A stretch of 64,000 bases of DNA, from contig JAZSFA010000045.1 in assembly GCA_045531965.1 (NCBI GenBank), positions 26,004-90,003 of the forward strand, given 5' to 3'. The position numbers were made by a program, and so were the translations under genes. How positions within the stretch are numbered: position 1 is the stretch's first letter; each line of letters begins with the position of its first letter. Positions 52,473 through 60,358 of the stretch are shown piece after piece. The notes under the pieces are model-generated. The model had not been told where the DNA came from. It was given only the letters and a program-made list of their open reading frames with translations, and did no database searches. The DNA is from CAMEON01 sp045531965 (GTDB lineage: Bacteria; Bacillota; Clostridia; Oscillospirales; CAG-272).

Positions 52473-52626
52473 TACCTTGTGTGACATTTTTGGGATACAG
52501 GTTGCGTTAAAATAGTAATGCAATGAGGCAAGATACGTTGCGACATATTGTGGACATCATTAGTCCAAATTGCGTTCATATTTGATTGGTATGATATGTG
52601 CCCACGCAAAAAAAGGAGGAGATAAA

Positions 52627-53499
52627 ATGAAAAGAATTTACGACGAATGCGATCAATACGTCATCGTTGAAGAAAACGGAAAATTTGGTATTGAGGACAA
52701 GAGCGGACATTTGTTGTTACCACTTGAATATGACCGTATTATCGCAGCATGCGGAATCAAGGATGGTATCGGTTTCATCCTTTGTGAAAACGGTAGGTTT
52801 GGCTATATAGAGTTTGGCAAACGGGAGCATGTTGAAGAATATGAGAACAGTGTTGTGCTGGGTGATCCAAACGGTTGCGCCTTGGCGTTTCTGCCGTGTT
52901 TGTATGATTGGATCGAAGCCAAGCGAAACGGGCTTGCGATCTATTCGGAGGGCGAGAAAGATATCAAAGACCTATGGTATGATTACAAAAGCCGAACACT
53001 CTATCGACAGGTACGGTATCAAAAGAGTTTGGGCGAATTTGACGTACTGATCGATTTCTCTCACGGCCCGTGTATTCCCGAAATCAAGAAAGCAGGCGTT
53101 GACGAATGGGTGAGATTTCCCAAGGATTGCGGCATTGATATTTTGGAGGAGGTTCATACCGATCTCTACGGCGTGACATTTGTGCTTTGTTCCGAGTGGA
53201 TCACTGAAACCGAAGAAAAGATACGGGAGATTCCCATTGATCCAGAAAATGAAGCTGTTTTTGAAGCCGAGGATTATGAGGAGATCGTCGATGAATATTT
53301 AGAATATTCCTTTTTGCTTCTCTATAAAAACGGTTGGATAGCGACACCTGCCAAGCGTACACTTGCCGAGCTTTACGCAGAAATACCTGCGATGACGGAA
53401 GGACATGTCCGCAAAGAAAACGAAGAGTCCGAAAATGGCAAACAAACGTATCGACTACTTTGCAAATATAAGAAAAGAAATGAGGTGTGTGATTGGTGA
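52627..53499 (+). CDS. WG-repeat-containing protein
   Basis: The 290-residue protein starts with two WG-like repeats: VEENGKFGIEDKSGHLLLP and LCENGRFGYIEFGK, each a beta unit with Gly and a later Leu-Pro-(L/Y)-x-Y-D. The rest is acidic and not recognised; it includes an EEIVDEYLEYSF stretch. AAGGAGG precedes the ATG. Its stop overlaps the next start as GTGA, so it is made with the AAA+ protease and may act as its adaptor or target. No enzymatic motif is seen. Confidence 0.72.
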   Translation: MKRIYDECDQYVIVEENGKFGIEDKSGHLLLPLEYDRIIAACGIKDGIGFILCENGRFGYIEFGKREHVEEYENSVVLGDPNGCALAFLPCLYDWIEAKRNGLAIYSEGEKDIKDLWYDYKSRTLYRQVRYQKSLGEFDVLIDFSHGPCIPEIKKAGVDEWVRFPKDCGIDILEEVHTDLYGVTFVLCSEWITETEEKIREIPIDPENEAVFEAEDYEEIVDEYLEYSFLLLYKNGWIATPAKRTLAELYAEIPAMTEGHVRKENEESENGKQTYRLLCKYKKRNEVCDW

Positions 53500-54749
53500 G
53501 CAAATTTGACTCTGTTATTGGCTACCGAGCAATTAAGCAGGAACTACTTGAAATCTGCGACATGATGAAGAATCCCGACATTTACAGAAAACTCGGTGCG
53601 GCTATGCCGAGAGGTATCATGCTTCACGGAGAGCCCGGCGTTGGTAAATCCATGATGGCGAACGCCTTTTTGGATGAATGCGGTCTTACTTCCTACACTC
53701 TGCGCCGTACTAAATCGGACGGAGATTTTATCAATGAGATCAAACAGACTTTTAACGATGCCGCCGAAAATGAGCCGTCGGTTATTCTTCTTGACGACAT
53801 GGACAAGTTTGTATCTGAGGAAGGCAGAAAAGAGGAATTTTCGGTTGTTCAGGCGTGTATAGACGAGGTAAAGGATAAGCAGGTTTTCGTGATTGCTACG
53901 GCAAATTCGACTCGCGATATGCCAAGCTCACTGACACGCGCGGGGCGGTTTGACCGAAAGATCGAGGTAAAGATCCCAAGCGGACAGGATGCGGTGGATA
54001 TTGTCCATTATTACTTAAAGGGCAAGACACACAGCGAGGACGTTGATTTTACCGACGTGGCGAAAATGATGAGCCGCAAAAGCTGTGCCGAGCTTGAAGG
54101 CGTGATCAACGAGGCGGCAATTTACGCCGGATTTGAGCGTTCCGAGCAGGTTTGTATGCGGCATCTTGTAAGGGCGTTTTTACGAACCTATTTCCGTTCA
54201 AACGAAGCGGCACCATGGGAGCAGCTTGACGATAAAAAGCGAAAAAAGCTTGCCTATCACGAAGCGGGACACGCCGCTGTTGCCGAGCTTTTGAAGCCGA
54301 ACAGCGTTGGTATTATCTCCATTCATTCTGGAATTGAATTTGCCACAAAGGGATTTGTCGGTATGTGCGAGCGCATTGAGAACGATGAGGATCAGATTGC
54401 GCTTTCCCTTGGCGGAAAGATCGCATCCGAAATGATGTTTGGAGAGATCGACGAGGGAGCTTTTCGCGATATGGAGCGTGCTATCTTCGTCATTCGAGAG
54501 GAATTGTGTGATAAGGGCTTCTACGGAATGGATCTTGTAACACATTTTAAGGAGGATATGTCGGAAACCAAGCATGTATTGCAAGAAAATTGTATCAAAT
54601 CCGAGCTTGAACGGCAGAAATATCGAGTTATGAAGCTTTTGACGGAGCATCGTGCGTTTTTCGACTTGATCGCCAAGAAGCTTATGCAAAAGGAAACGCT
54701 TCTGTATTCCGATATGCAGAGAATCAGAAAAGAATATTTTAACGAATAG
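53496..54749 (+). CDS. Soluble FtsH-like AAA+ ATPase / M41 zinc protease
   Basis: The 417-residue protein has an AAA+ module with Walker A GEPGVGKS (45-52), Walker B VILLDDMDK (96-104) and the arginine-finger region LTRAGRFDRKIEV (146-158). An M41 peptidase module follows, with HEAGH (255-259) and the third-ligand region GAFRDMERA (321-329, Asp325). FtsH normally has two N-terminal membrane helices; here the ATPase starts at once, so the enzyme is cytoplasmic. The protease part is also compact. GTG at 53496 has GAGGTG 8 bp upstream. It is the central enzyme of the island operon. Confidence 0.88.
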   Translation: MSKFDSVIGYRAIKQELLEICDMMKNPDIYRKLGAAMPRGIMLHGEPGVGKSMMANAFLDECGLTSYTLRRTKSDGDFINEIKQTFNDAAENEPSVILLDDMDKFVSEEGRKEEFSVVQACIDEVKDKQVFVIATANSTRDMPSSLTRAGRFDRKIEVKIPSGQDAVDIVHYYLKGKTHSEDVDFTDVAKMMSRKSCAELEGVINEAAIYAGFERSEQVCMRHLVRAFLRTYFRSNEAAPWEQLDDKKRKKLAYHEAGHAAVAELLKPNSVGIISIHSGIEFATKGFVGMCERIENDEDQIALSLGGKIASEMMFGEIDEGAFRDMERAIFVIREELCDKGFYGMDLVTHFKEDMSETKHVLQENCIKSELERQKYRVMKLLTEHRAFFDLIAKKLMQKETLLYSDMQRIRKEYFNE

Positions 54750-54760
54750 GAGCAGTGATC

Positions 54761-54964
54761 ATGGCAAACACAACACAGAAAATTTACGACGGCTGCGGCA
54801 GATGGATCGGTTGGATCGATATCGACGAGAGAGGCAACAAGCGTGTTTGCAGTTGTTCCAAGGGTGTGGTCGGGTATTATTACAAGGACACCAACCGCAC
54901 TGTGACTGCCGGCGGCAAGATCGTCGCCTATTGTGATTGCGCGACGGCGTTGTTGTTTTCGTGA
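54761..54964 (+). CDS. Cys-rich 67-residue protein of unknown function
   Basis: The small protein holds five Cys, in CGRW, CSCS and CDC, with a WIGWIDIDERGNKRVCSCSK core and a GYYYKDTNRTVTAGGKIVAY segment that looks like a short beta repeat. No family is recognised, though the aromatic-Gly pattern recalls WG-type units. AGGAG precedes the ATG and it lies 11 bp after the protease gene, 10 bp before the DnaA-like gene. It may bind metal. Confidence 0.65.
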   Translation: MANTTQKIYDGCGRWIGWIDIDERGNKRVCSCSKGVVGYYYKDTNRTVTAGGKIVAYCDCATALLFS

Positions 54965-54974
54965 GGTGATAAGC

Positions 54975-55352
54975 ATGGAATCAATAGACATCCGTTATAT
55001 AAACGCTCTTTTTAATGCACTTGACGATCCTACATATATCCCCATTGTGATTTGTACGCAATCCATTGAAGCGGAAGAATATGTTCAAAAGAAATTGAAT
55101 AACAGTGGAGTCCATTTTGTTGTTATATCAGAGAATATTGAAGTTGATAATGTCAATGGGGTTATTGCTCTAAATGATATTGAGAAGGTCGAGGAAGATT
55201 CCACTGTACAGGGTTGGCTGTCAACTTTGATAGAAAGATGCTGGGAAAACAAGCAACCCATTATTCTCACATCTCACAAAAAAATTAACGAGATGCGGAT
55301 AATGGGAAAATTAAAATCAAGACTACTATGGGGAGTTTGCGTTGAACAGTAA
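54975..55352 (+). CDS. DnaA-like half AAA+ domain without Walker A
   Basis: The 125-residue protein matches the C-terminal half of a DnaA-type AAA+ module. GVIALNDIEKV (62-72) occupies the Walker B site, QPIILTSHK (94-102) matches sensor I, and KLKSRLLWGVCVE (112-124) matches box VII with its arginine finger (family SRF-WGL). The N-terminal half has no P-loop, and neither a lid nor a DNA-binding domain follows. It cannot bind ATP alone and could modulate DnaA or pair with a partner. GAGGTG precedes the ATG. Confidence 0.65.
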   Translation: MESIDIRYINALFNALDDPTYIPIVICTQSIEAEEYVQKKLNNSGVHFVVISENIEVDNVNGVIALNDIEKVEEDSTVQGWLSTLIERCWENKQPIILTSHKKINEMRIMGKLKSRLLWGVCVEQ

Positions 55353-55421
55353 AGAAATAGGTGGATGAATTAACTACGCCACGACGAATCAAAACATTAT
55401 GAATTTTTGGAGGAGATATAA

Positions 55422-56132
55422 ATGAATACAGCATATTTTGAAGACTATAGTAAAGTAACGAAAGAAAAAGCCATCGAACGCCAGATATGCCGCCAAGCTG
55501 CTAATTTTTATCAGCAAAAATTATTCTCCAACGATGGATCTCACGCACTTCATTATCATTTGGAGCTTGAGTATGAGATATCCGTAGAAAACGCTCTGGA
55601 TTTTGAGATAGGTTTTGCGCCTAAAAGAGCGGGAGAACTAACAGAATATTTAATAGAGCATGGCTTTTTAGAGCAAGATCTCGCAAAATCTTCTTTGTTT
55701 GAATTTGATGAAAACAAAGGTCTGCAGGAAGTGTTTCAAAATCGATTGGTGGTGCCGATTCGTGATGAATACGGTAATTATATAGGCTTTTGCGGTCGTA
55801 CATTTGAGGAGAATAAGCCAAAACATCTGATCTCGTCGAACTCACCGGCGTTTTCTAATAAAGATCACTTATTCGGATTGAATTTTGCTTATGACCAAGA
55901 ACAGTTGATCCTGTGCGAAGGCTATATGGACGTAATAAAATTAGCGGAAGAAGATATCGCTGCCGTTTCAACATTTGGAACACTTTTATCTTGTGAACAA
56001 GTAGCTTTGTTAAAGAAGTACACAAATAAGGTGTTTGTTAACTTTGAGGGAGATGCAGCAGGTGCGCGTTTTTGCGCTCATGCGCTTGAGCTACTGATAG
56101 AGGCAGGTTTGTCCGTAGACATAATTACATGA
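55422..56132 (+). CDS. DnaG-like catalytic core without zinc or helicase-binding domains
   Basis: The 236-residue protein corresponds to the RNA-polymerase core of DnaG. NRLVVPIRDEYGNYIGFCGR and the LFGLNFA segment lead to the Toprim: CEGYMDVIKL (Glu166, Asp170), TFGTLLSCEQVALL and NFEGDAAG (209-214), where DnaG has DGD. The CHC2 zinc finger and the C-terminal helicase-interaction domain are missing. It may be an element-encoded primase or a Toprim nuclease. AGGAG precedes the ATG. It follows the DnaA-like gene by 69 bp. Confidence 0.8.
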   Translation: MNTAYFEDYSKVTKEKAIERQICRQAANFYQQKLFSNDGSHALHYHLELEYEISVENALDFEIGFAPKRAGELTEYLIEHGFLEQDLAKSSLFEFDENKGLQEVFQNRLVVPIRDEYGNYIGFCGRTFEENKPKHLISSNSPAFSNKDHLFGLNFAYDQEQLILCEGYMDVIKLAEEDIAAVSTFGTLLSCEQVALLKKYTNKVFVNFEGDAAGARFCAHALELLIEAGLSVDIIT

Positions 56133-56145
56133 TAGGAGTTTTGTT

Positions 56146-56628
56146 GTGATAACCGTGAAAATTTATTCAAGAAAAGCGATGGAGGCGCTTCTTTCAAAAG
56201 GCAACCTTAAAAACACCGCCATCATCAGTTTTCACGATCCCGTCGGGCGTGGGCATAGATACCTTGAAGATTACAAACCTATTGATTTCACAGGTAAGTG
56301 CGACCGTGTGATGCAGATCGCGCTCCACGACCTTGATCCCGAGGCTCTTGCGGATTTTGATCTGACGGTAGAAACCTATTTTCCCGAAGCTGACGAGCTT
56401 GCCGAGTTTATCTACAAAGCAAAAGAGGAGGAACTTGATATCATCTGTCAATGCGAGTACGGTCAATCACGTTCCGCTGGATGCGCCGCCGCGATCCTTG
56501 AACATTTTGATGGCAGTGGCATCGATGTGTTCGTCGATTACCGATATTATCCCAATCAGCTTGTGTATCATAAGGTTTTTGATGCGTTGACTAAATATAT
56601 GGTGAACCATAGAGGAGAGAAAAAATGA
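56146..56628 (+). CDS. Cysteine-dependent (CX5R) phosphatase-like protein
   Basis: The 160-residue protein has the P-loop CEYGQSRS (Cys103 to Arg109), matching the CX5R signature of tyrosine and dual-specificity phosphatases. A helix AGCAAAILEHF follows, as in that fold. A candidate general acid lies in the D-rich segment HDLDPEAL. Substrate unknown. The start is GTG after TAGGAG. It closes the operon-like run from 52627, 13 bp after the DnaG-like gene. Confidence 0.75.
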   Translation: MITVKIYSRKAMEALLSKGNLKNTAIISFHDPVGRGHRYLEDYKPIDFTGKCDRVMQIALHDLDPEALADFDLTVETYFPEADELAEFIYKAKEEELDIICQCEYGQSRSAGCAAAILEHFDGSGIDVFVDYRYYPNQLVYHKVFDALTKYMVNHRGEKK

Positions 56629-56673
56629 ATCGATTGACAAGAAAATATGGAGATAAATTTTATATAAAGAAAC

Positions 56674-56702
56674 TTGAAATAAAAAAGAAACTGTGATATA
56701 AT
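56674..56702 (+). promoter_or_regulatory. Promoter of the last island gene
   Basis: TTGAAA (56674-56679), 17 bp and TATAAT (56697-56702). Confidence 0.85.
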
Positions 56703-56728
56703 GAATTATCATAAACAAGGAGGATTTT

Positions 56729-57259
56729 ATGGAAAACAACGTATTTGATGGCATTTTTAAGCTTATAGGTCGATGGGAAAGAAAAGTAAATATGAAAAAC
56801 CCTTACGTTTTTGGAGAGAAAAAAATCGATTTGGACGATTTTAGAGATCTTCTTCAAAAAACATTTGACACAATAAAGGCAGTAAAAAATGAATACATCT
56901 TTAAGAATATCTATCCCGACGCTGGCGACATGATAAATTTTATTGAATTGATCTCCGTCCTTTCGCAATATGGCATAAACGACCAAACTGTCGGCGACGA
57001 AAGTGAGAATTACGCGTTTACCGCTACTGTACTTTTGGCGGAAGAGTTGAGGCTCTATGCATCGAACTTTCATTTTGATCGAGTAGATGGACAAGCCGTT
57101 TATTCGGATTATGAAGATGATCTCACAGGAGATTTGAGATTCGAGCTTAGCTATTACGTAGATCTTGATGAAGACGAAGAGGATAAAATGTATACATATA
57201 ACGTATACGACGGCAATTTCGATGAGATTCTTGAATTTGCTAAGCGAGTTGCGGTTTAA
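56729..57259 (+). CDS. Acidic protein of unknown function
   Basis: I do not recognise this 176-residue, strongly acidic protein. It has mixed helix and strand, with segments such as IDLDDFRDLLQKTFDTI, ATVLLAEELRLYASNFHF and LSYYVDLDEDEEDK. No membrane helix, signal peptide or catalytic motif is seen. AAGGAGG precedes the ATG, and it has its own promoter. It is AT-rich like its neighbours. The following 190 bp hold a 46-codon frame of doubtful reality and a long hairpin. Confidence 0.7.
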   Translation: MENNVFDGIFKLIGRWERKVNMKNPYVFGEKKIDLDDFRDLLQKTFDTIKAVKNEYIFKNIYPDAGDMINFIELISVLSQYGINDQTVGDESENYAFTATVLLAEELRLYASNFHFDRVDGQAVYSDYEDDLTGDLRFELSYYVDLDEDEEDKMYTYNVYDGNFDEILEFAKRVAV

Positions 57260-57404
57260 TGAATGCAACATTAAAAATTATAAACAGCATACCTTCGAAT
57301 TTTTTGAAACAATATCTTATTCTGAATTTGCCTACCGCCACCGAGGACGATTGTATCGCCCTGCACGGTAGATGCAAAGGTAAAAAGAAAGCCGGCTGAA
57401 CGGC

Positions 57405-57442
57405 AAGAGGCGGTGTGACCGAAATCGGTCACACCGCCTCTT
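57405..57442. repeat. 16-bp perfect hairpin near the island's right end
   Basis: AAGAGGCGGTGTGACC and GGTCACACCGCCTCTT are exact inverse complements with a 6-nt loop. No U tract follows on either strand (TACATAAAT on plus). It lies 9 bp inside the right terminal repeat. Confidence 0.7.
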
Positions 57443-57451
57443 ACATAAATA

Positions 57452-57492
57452 CTTCGTTACCGCGCCTCGCCATTAAACAAGTGCTTTCTCTT
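57452..57492 (-). repeat. Right terminal inverted repeat of the island
   Basis: Inverse complement of the left end: 16 identical outer bases (57477-57492) and nine identical inner bases (57452-57460), with a divergent 16-base centre. Confidence 0.8.
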
Positions 57493-57550
57493 ATCTGCTT
57501 TAATGATCAAGAAGACCGTTCTTGGGTAGGTACGGTGGGTAACCTTTGCT

Positions 57551-58396
57551 TTAATTGGCATCGGACTCAGCCTCAGAAACAGGTAGAGTTTCCAAGGAGG
57601 TATCTGTAGCAGCATCGGTTTCGGGAATCTCATCTCCCTCGGGAACCAATTCGTCATACCCAATGATTCTTTTAACGTGGACCCATAGTTCTGGATTATC
57701 CTCGTAAAACGCTCGGGCGCGCTCTATGTGGGAAACATTGGGGGTGATCTGATACAGCTCTTCCAGTCGTTCTAAGAGATCTGCCACAAAAGCTTCTTTA
57801 CAGTCGTAAGTTTCGTGGAAGGCTCGAGGCGCGGAAATGGAGCTTTGCAGAATCTCAAATTGCTTGCCATCCCGCATGGTTAATGTGACAGACAAGCCCT
57901 TGTCGTCATCGCAGTCCACTTTATAGGAACTGACCTGCTTCCATTCATATTCATTGGTGGTGATGACATGACAGACGGTTGTGCTGATACCGTCTTGAGT
58001 CACAGACCTGTAGGTCGTGGCGTAAACAAGGGCGGAGATGACTGTACACAAGAGCAGTGCCGCAGTCAATACCCAGGTAGCAGCCTTTGTTCCAAGAAAT
58101 TTATGTTGCTTTTCGGCAGGGGCGGAAATGCGAGGCTTTTGCGGCGCGTCGAAATCAAAATAATGCACTGCTAAAATGGCGAAGAGGAAGAGAAGTACGG
58201 CGGCAATACAGGGTTCTGCCGCAGTTAACATGACGTAACCGATCTCGCCTTCCATGGTGGCGTTGACCACCGCGGACGTCAGTTTTCCCGCCAAAGGCAG
58301 GAACAAAAAGGCAAGGATCATCACCAGGAAAGTTCCGACGATCAGAAACAGGCAGCCCTTTCCGCTATTCTTTTTCTTTCTTTGATTAAGTGCCAT
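57551..58396 (-). CDS. Three-helix membrane protein of unknown function
   Basis: The 281-residue protein has three hydrophobic helices: about 14-38 (GCLFLIVGTFLVMILAFLFL), 55-77 and 106-128. A soluble domain of about 120 residues and an acidic tail rich in Glu, Thr and Asp follow. No family is recognised. The ATG has GGAG on the minus strand about 10 bp upstream. It lies 35 bp downstream of hom on the same strand and may be co-transcribed with it. Its 3' end approaches the island but is intact. Confidence 0.78.
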   Translation of the reverse strand: MALNQRKKKNSGKGCLFLIVGTFLVMILAFLFLPLAGKLTSAVVNATMEGEIGYVMLTAAEPCIAAVLLFLFAILAVHYFDFDAPQKPRISAPAEKQHKFLGTKAATWVLTAALLLCTVISALVYATTYRSVTQDGISTTVCHVITTNEYEWKQVSSYKVDCDDDKGLSVTLTMRDGKQFEILQSSISAPRAFHETYDCKEAFVADLLERLEELYQITPNVSHIERARAFYEDNPELWVHVKRIIGYDELVPEGDEIPETDAATDTSLETLPVSEAESDAN

Positions 58397-58431
58397 AACG
58401 TTTCACTCCGTTAGTGATTGATAAGAGCGGA

Positions 58432-59649
58432 TCAAAGAAGTCGGATGTGGGAAATGACGGGGTAAGTCTCGTTTGCTCTGGAAAGAAGCGCACTCATGTC
58501 GGTTTCGGATCGTTCGCTCGTGATGATTGCCACGCGACCATCCTTGCCGCAGATTTTTTTTGCGCCAAAGACAGAGGAAAATTCATTGACCGCAGATAAA
58601 GGTGCGTTTAAAACGACCAAATGTTGGCAGGTATACATGCTAAAATCCATGATATCCTCCGGCGTAGCATCCGACCATTCTGGGACTTTGATATTGGCAG
58701 GGGTATGCTCCATGATATCGATCATATCTGCCACTACAGCGCTAGCGGTGGGCAGCTTACCCGCGCCGGGACCGTAGAACATGACCTGACCGACCATGTT
58801 GGCATCTACCAAAATGCCATTAAATACGTCGCTGACACCTGCAATGGGATTGCCAATCGGGACCAGCCTGGGAGAGACCATGCAGAGAATCTTGCCGTTC
58901 TGTTCTTCGGTGTGACCAATGAGTTTGATGGCATAGCCCAATTCACGGGCTGTCTCCATGTCTTCAACCGTGATCTTGGTAATGCCCTCGCAGGGAATGC
59001 TACTCGGATCAATGCGCTTGCTAAAGGCCATAGCTGCCAGGATGACGATTTTACGAGCGGCGTCCAAGCCCTCAATGTCGGCAGTGGGATTGGCTTCGGC
59101 GTATCCCAATCTTTGAGCATCTTTCAGAACATCGACGAAGGGTGTACCCTCAGTTTCCATTTTGGTGAGGATGTAGTTGGTGGTACCGTTGAGAATGCCA
59201 TTGACGGCGGTGATATGATTGGAAGAGAGATCCTGATTCATGGGACGAATGATGGGAATGCCGCCGCCAACACTTGCCTCAAACAGATAGGAAACGCCAT
59301 GTGCCTTGGCGATCTCCAAAAGCTCCGTGCCAAAGTTAGCGACGACCTCTTTGTTGGAAGTGACCACACTTTTACCGGCTTCCAGACAAGTTTTGGTGAA
59401 GTCATAGGCAGGGTGAGAGCCACCCATCATTTCAGCGACCAACGTGACTTCGGGATCATTGGCGATGATATTGAAATCATGGATGATCTTATCAGCAAAC
59501 GGACTGTTGGGAAAATCCCGCAGGTCAAGAATGTATTTAATGTTAAAGGGCTGTCCCACCTTTTTTTCAATGATAGCTTTGTTTTCGGTGAGTACCTCAG
59601 CCGTGCCGCTGCCAACGACACCAAAGCCCAAAATAGCGATCTGAATCAT
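58432..59649 (-). CDS. hom: Homoserine dehydrogenase
   Basis: The 405-residue enzyme reduces aspartate semialdehyde to homoserine, toward threonine and methionine. It has the Rossmann motif GFGVVGSGTAEVL, TSNKEVVANFG, the SVGGGIPIIRPM segment and NGILNGTTNYILTKM with downstream GYAEANPTADIEGLDA. The C-terminal region (about 335-405) resembles an ACT regulatory domain. The ATG giving MIQIAIL has GAAAGGA upstream. It is divergent from the DUF4364 gene with a back-to-back promoter pair. Confidence 0.95.
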   Translation of the reverse strand: MIQIAILGFGVVGSGTAEVLTENKAIIEKKVGQPFNIKYILDLRDFPNSPFADKIIHDFNIIANDPEVTLVAEMMGGSHPAYDFTKTCLEAGKSVVTSNKEVVANFGTELLEIAKAHGVSYLFEASVGGGIPIIRPMNQDLSSNHITAVNGILNGTTNYILTKMETEGTPFVDVLKDAQRLGYAEANPTADIEGLDAARKIVILAAMAFSKRIDPSSIPCEGITKITVEDMETARELGYAIKLIGHTEEQNGKILCMVSPRLVPIGNPIAGVSDVFNGILVDANMVGQVMFYGPGAGKLPTASAVVADMIDIMEHTPANIKVPEWSDATPEDIMDFSMYTCQHLVVLNAPLSAVNEFSSVFGAKKICGKDGRVAIITSERSETDMSALLSRANETYPVISHIRLL

Positions 59650-59701
59650 AAATGTATTTCCTTTCAGGTAATTTTCGCAACCATATAAGACTACATTATA
59701 T

Positions 59702-59730
59702 ATCATACCACAAAACCTCGGAAATTGCAA
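59702..59730 (-). promoter_or_regulatory. Promoter of hom
   Basis: On the minus strand, TTGCAA (59725-59730), 17 bp and TATGAT (59702-59707). Confidence 0.75.
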
Positions 59731-59739
59731 ACAAAATTA

Positions 59740-59768
59740 TTGAAAAATTGCAAAGAATATGTTATAAT
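59740..59768 (+). promoter_or_regulatory. Promoter of the DUF4364-sfsA unit
   Basis: TTGAAA (59740-59745), 17 bp and TATAAT (59763-59768). Its -35 box lies 10 bp from the -35 box of the hom promoter, so the two may interfere. Confidence 0.85.
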
Positions 59769-59800
59769 TGAGAAAATATTTTTGAAAACAGGAGGAAACC

Positions 59801-60358
59801 ATGAGTTCTCCTATTGGTAGTAAGAGAAACGTTAAGATTTTTATTCTCTATCTCATGCAGAATGTGCGAACGCCATTGGACTATATCACCCTCAGCGAAA
59901 TGGTGATGCATACCGACTACGTTGCATACCTTGATCTGGCGGAAGCCTTTCATGAAATGATAGATGATGGTTTGTTGGCGGTGGAAGGTCAGAATGACAA
60001 GGGAGAAGATCGATATATTCCCACGTCCAAGGGCATCTGCGTGGCAGAATCTATGAAAAAGGATCTTCTGCCATCTATTTTGGACGAAAGCCTTGCAACG
60101 GCTCTTAGATATTTGGACTTCAAACAGAGAGGGGTCAAAGTCTCGTGTCGCGCGGAAAAGAATCCGGATGGCGCAGGATATTTTCTGCATTGTTCAGTCA
60201 CAGAAAAACAGACCACCCTCTTGTCTGTCACGCTATGGGTGGACAGTGAACTGCGTGCCGACCGTATGGTGGAACGCTTCCGTGGTAAATCTGAAAGCGT
60301 GTACCGGGGAATCACCGCTTTGTTGGCAGGTAATGTGGATTACCTGCTGAATGGATGA
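59801..60358 (+). CDS. DUF4364-family protein (winged-helix-like)
   Basis: The 185-residue protein matches the DUF4364 pattern found across Clostridia: NVKIFILYLMQNVRTPLDY at the start, a winged-helix-like segment with AFHEMIDDGLLAVEG, DRYIPTSKGICVAESM, and a C-terminal sheet domain. This suggests a DNA-binding regulator, but no function is established. AGGAGG lies 8 bp before the ATG. Its stop overlaps the sfsA start (ATGAG), so the two are coupled. Confidence 0.82.
   Translation: MSSPIGSKRNVKIFILYLMQNVRTPLDYITLSEMVMHTDYVAYLDLAEAFHEMIDDGLLAVEGQNDKGEDRYIPTSKGICVAESMKKDLLPSILDESLATALRYLDFKQRGVKVSCRAEKNPDGAGYFLHCSVTEKQTTLLSVTLWVDSELRADRMVERFRGKSESVYRGITALLAGNVDYLLNG

Larger units (their letters stand above)
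49532..57492. mobile_element. Accessory island of about 8 kb bounded by inverted repeats
   Basis: The left end (49532-49571) and right end (57452-57492) are inverse complements. Their outer 16 bases, AAGAGAAAGCACTTGT, are identical, and so are GTAACGAAG at the inner edge. Between lie eleven genes foreign to the housekeeping context, starting with a TnpV-like gene. By eye the DNA is more AT-rich than its flanks. No transposase, integrase or target duplication is visible, so it may be a decayed or non-autonomous unit. The outer neighbours, spoIIIAH and a membrane-protein gene, are intact. Confidence 0.7.

Noticed and set aside
51391..57259. Annotation of the island as a known defence system
   Set aside because: No signature set of a named system (restriction-modification, BREX, DISARM, CBASS, retron) is present; only a regulator type and an AAA+ protease suggest it.
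57259..57399. 46-codon frame overlapping the last island gene stop
   Set aside because: It has an ATG overlapping a stop codon but no separate Shine-Dalgarno site or recognisable sequence; it could be a gene remnant.
58621..59688. 355-codon frame antisense to hom
   Set aside because: Opposite a complete homoserine dehydrogenase; no start signals.
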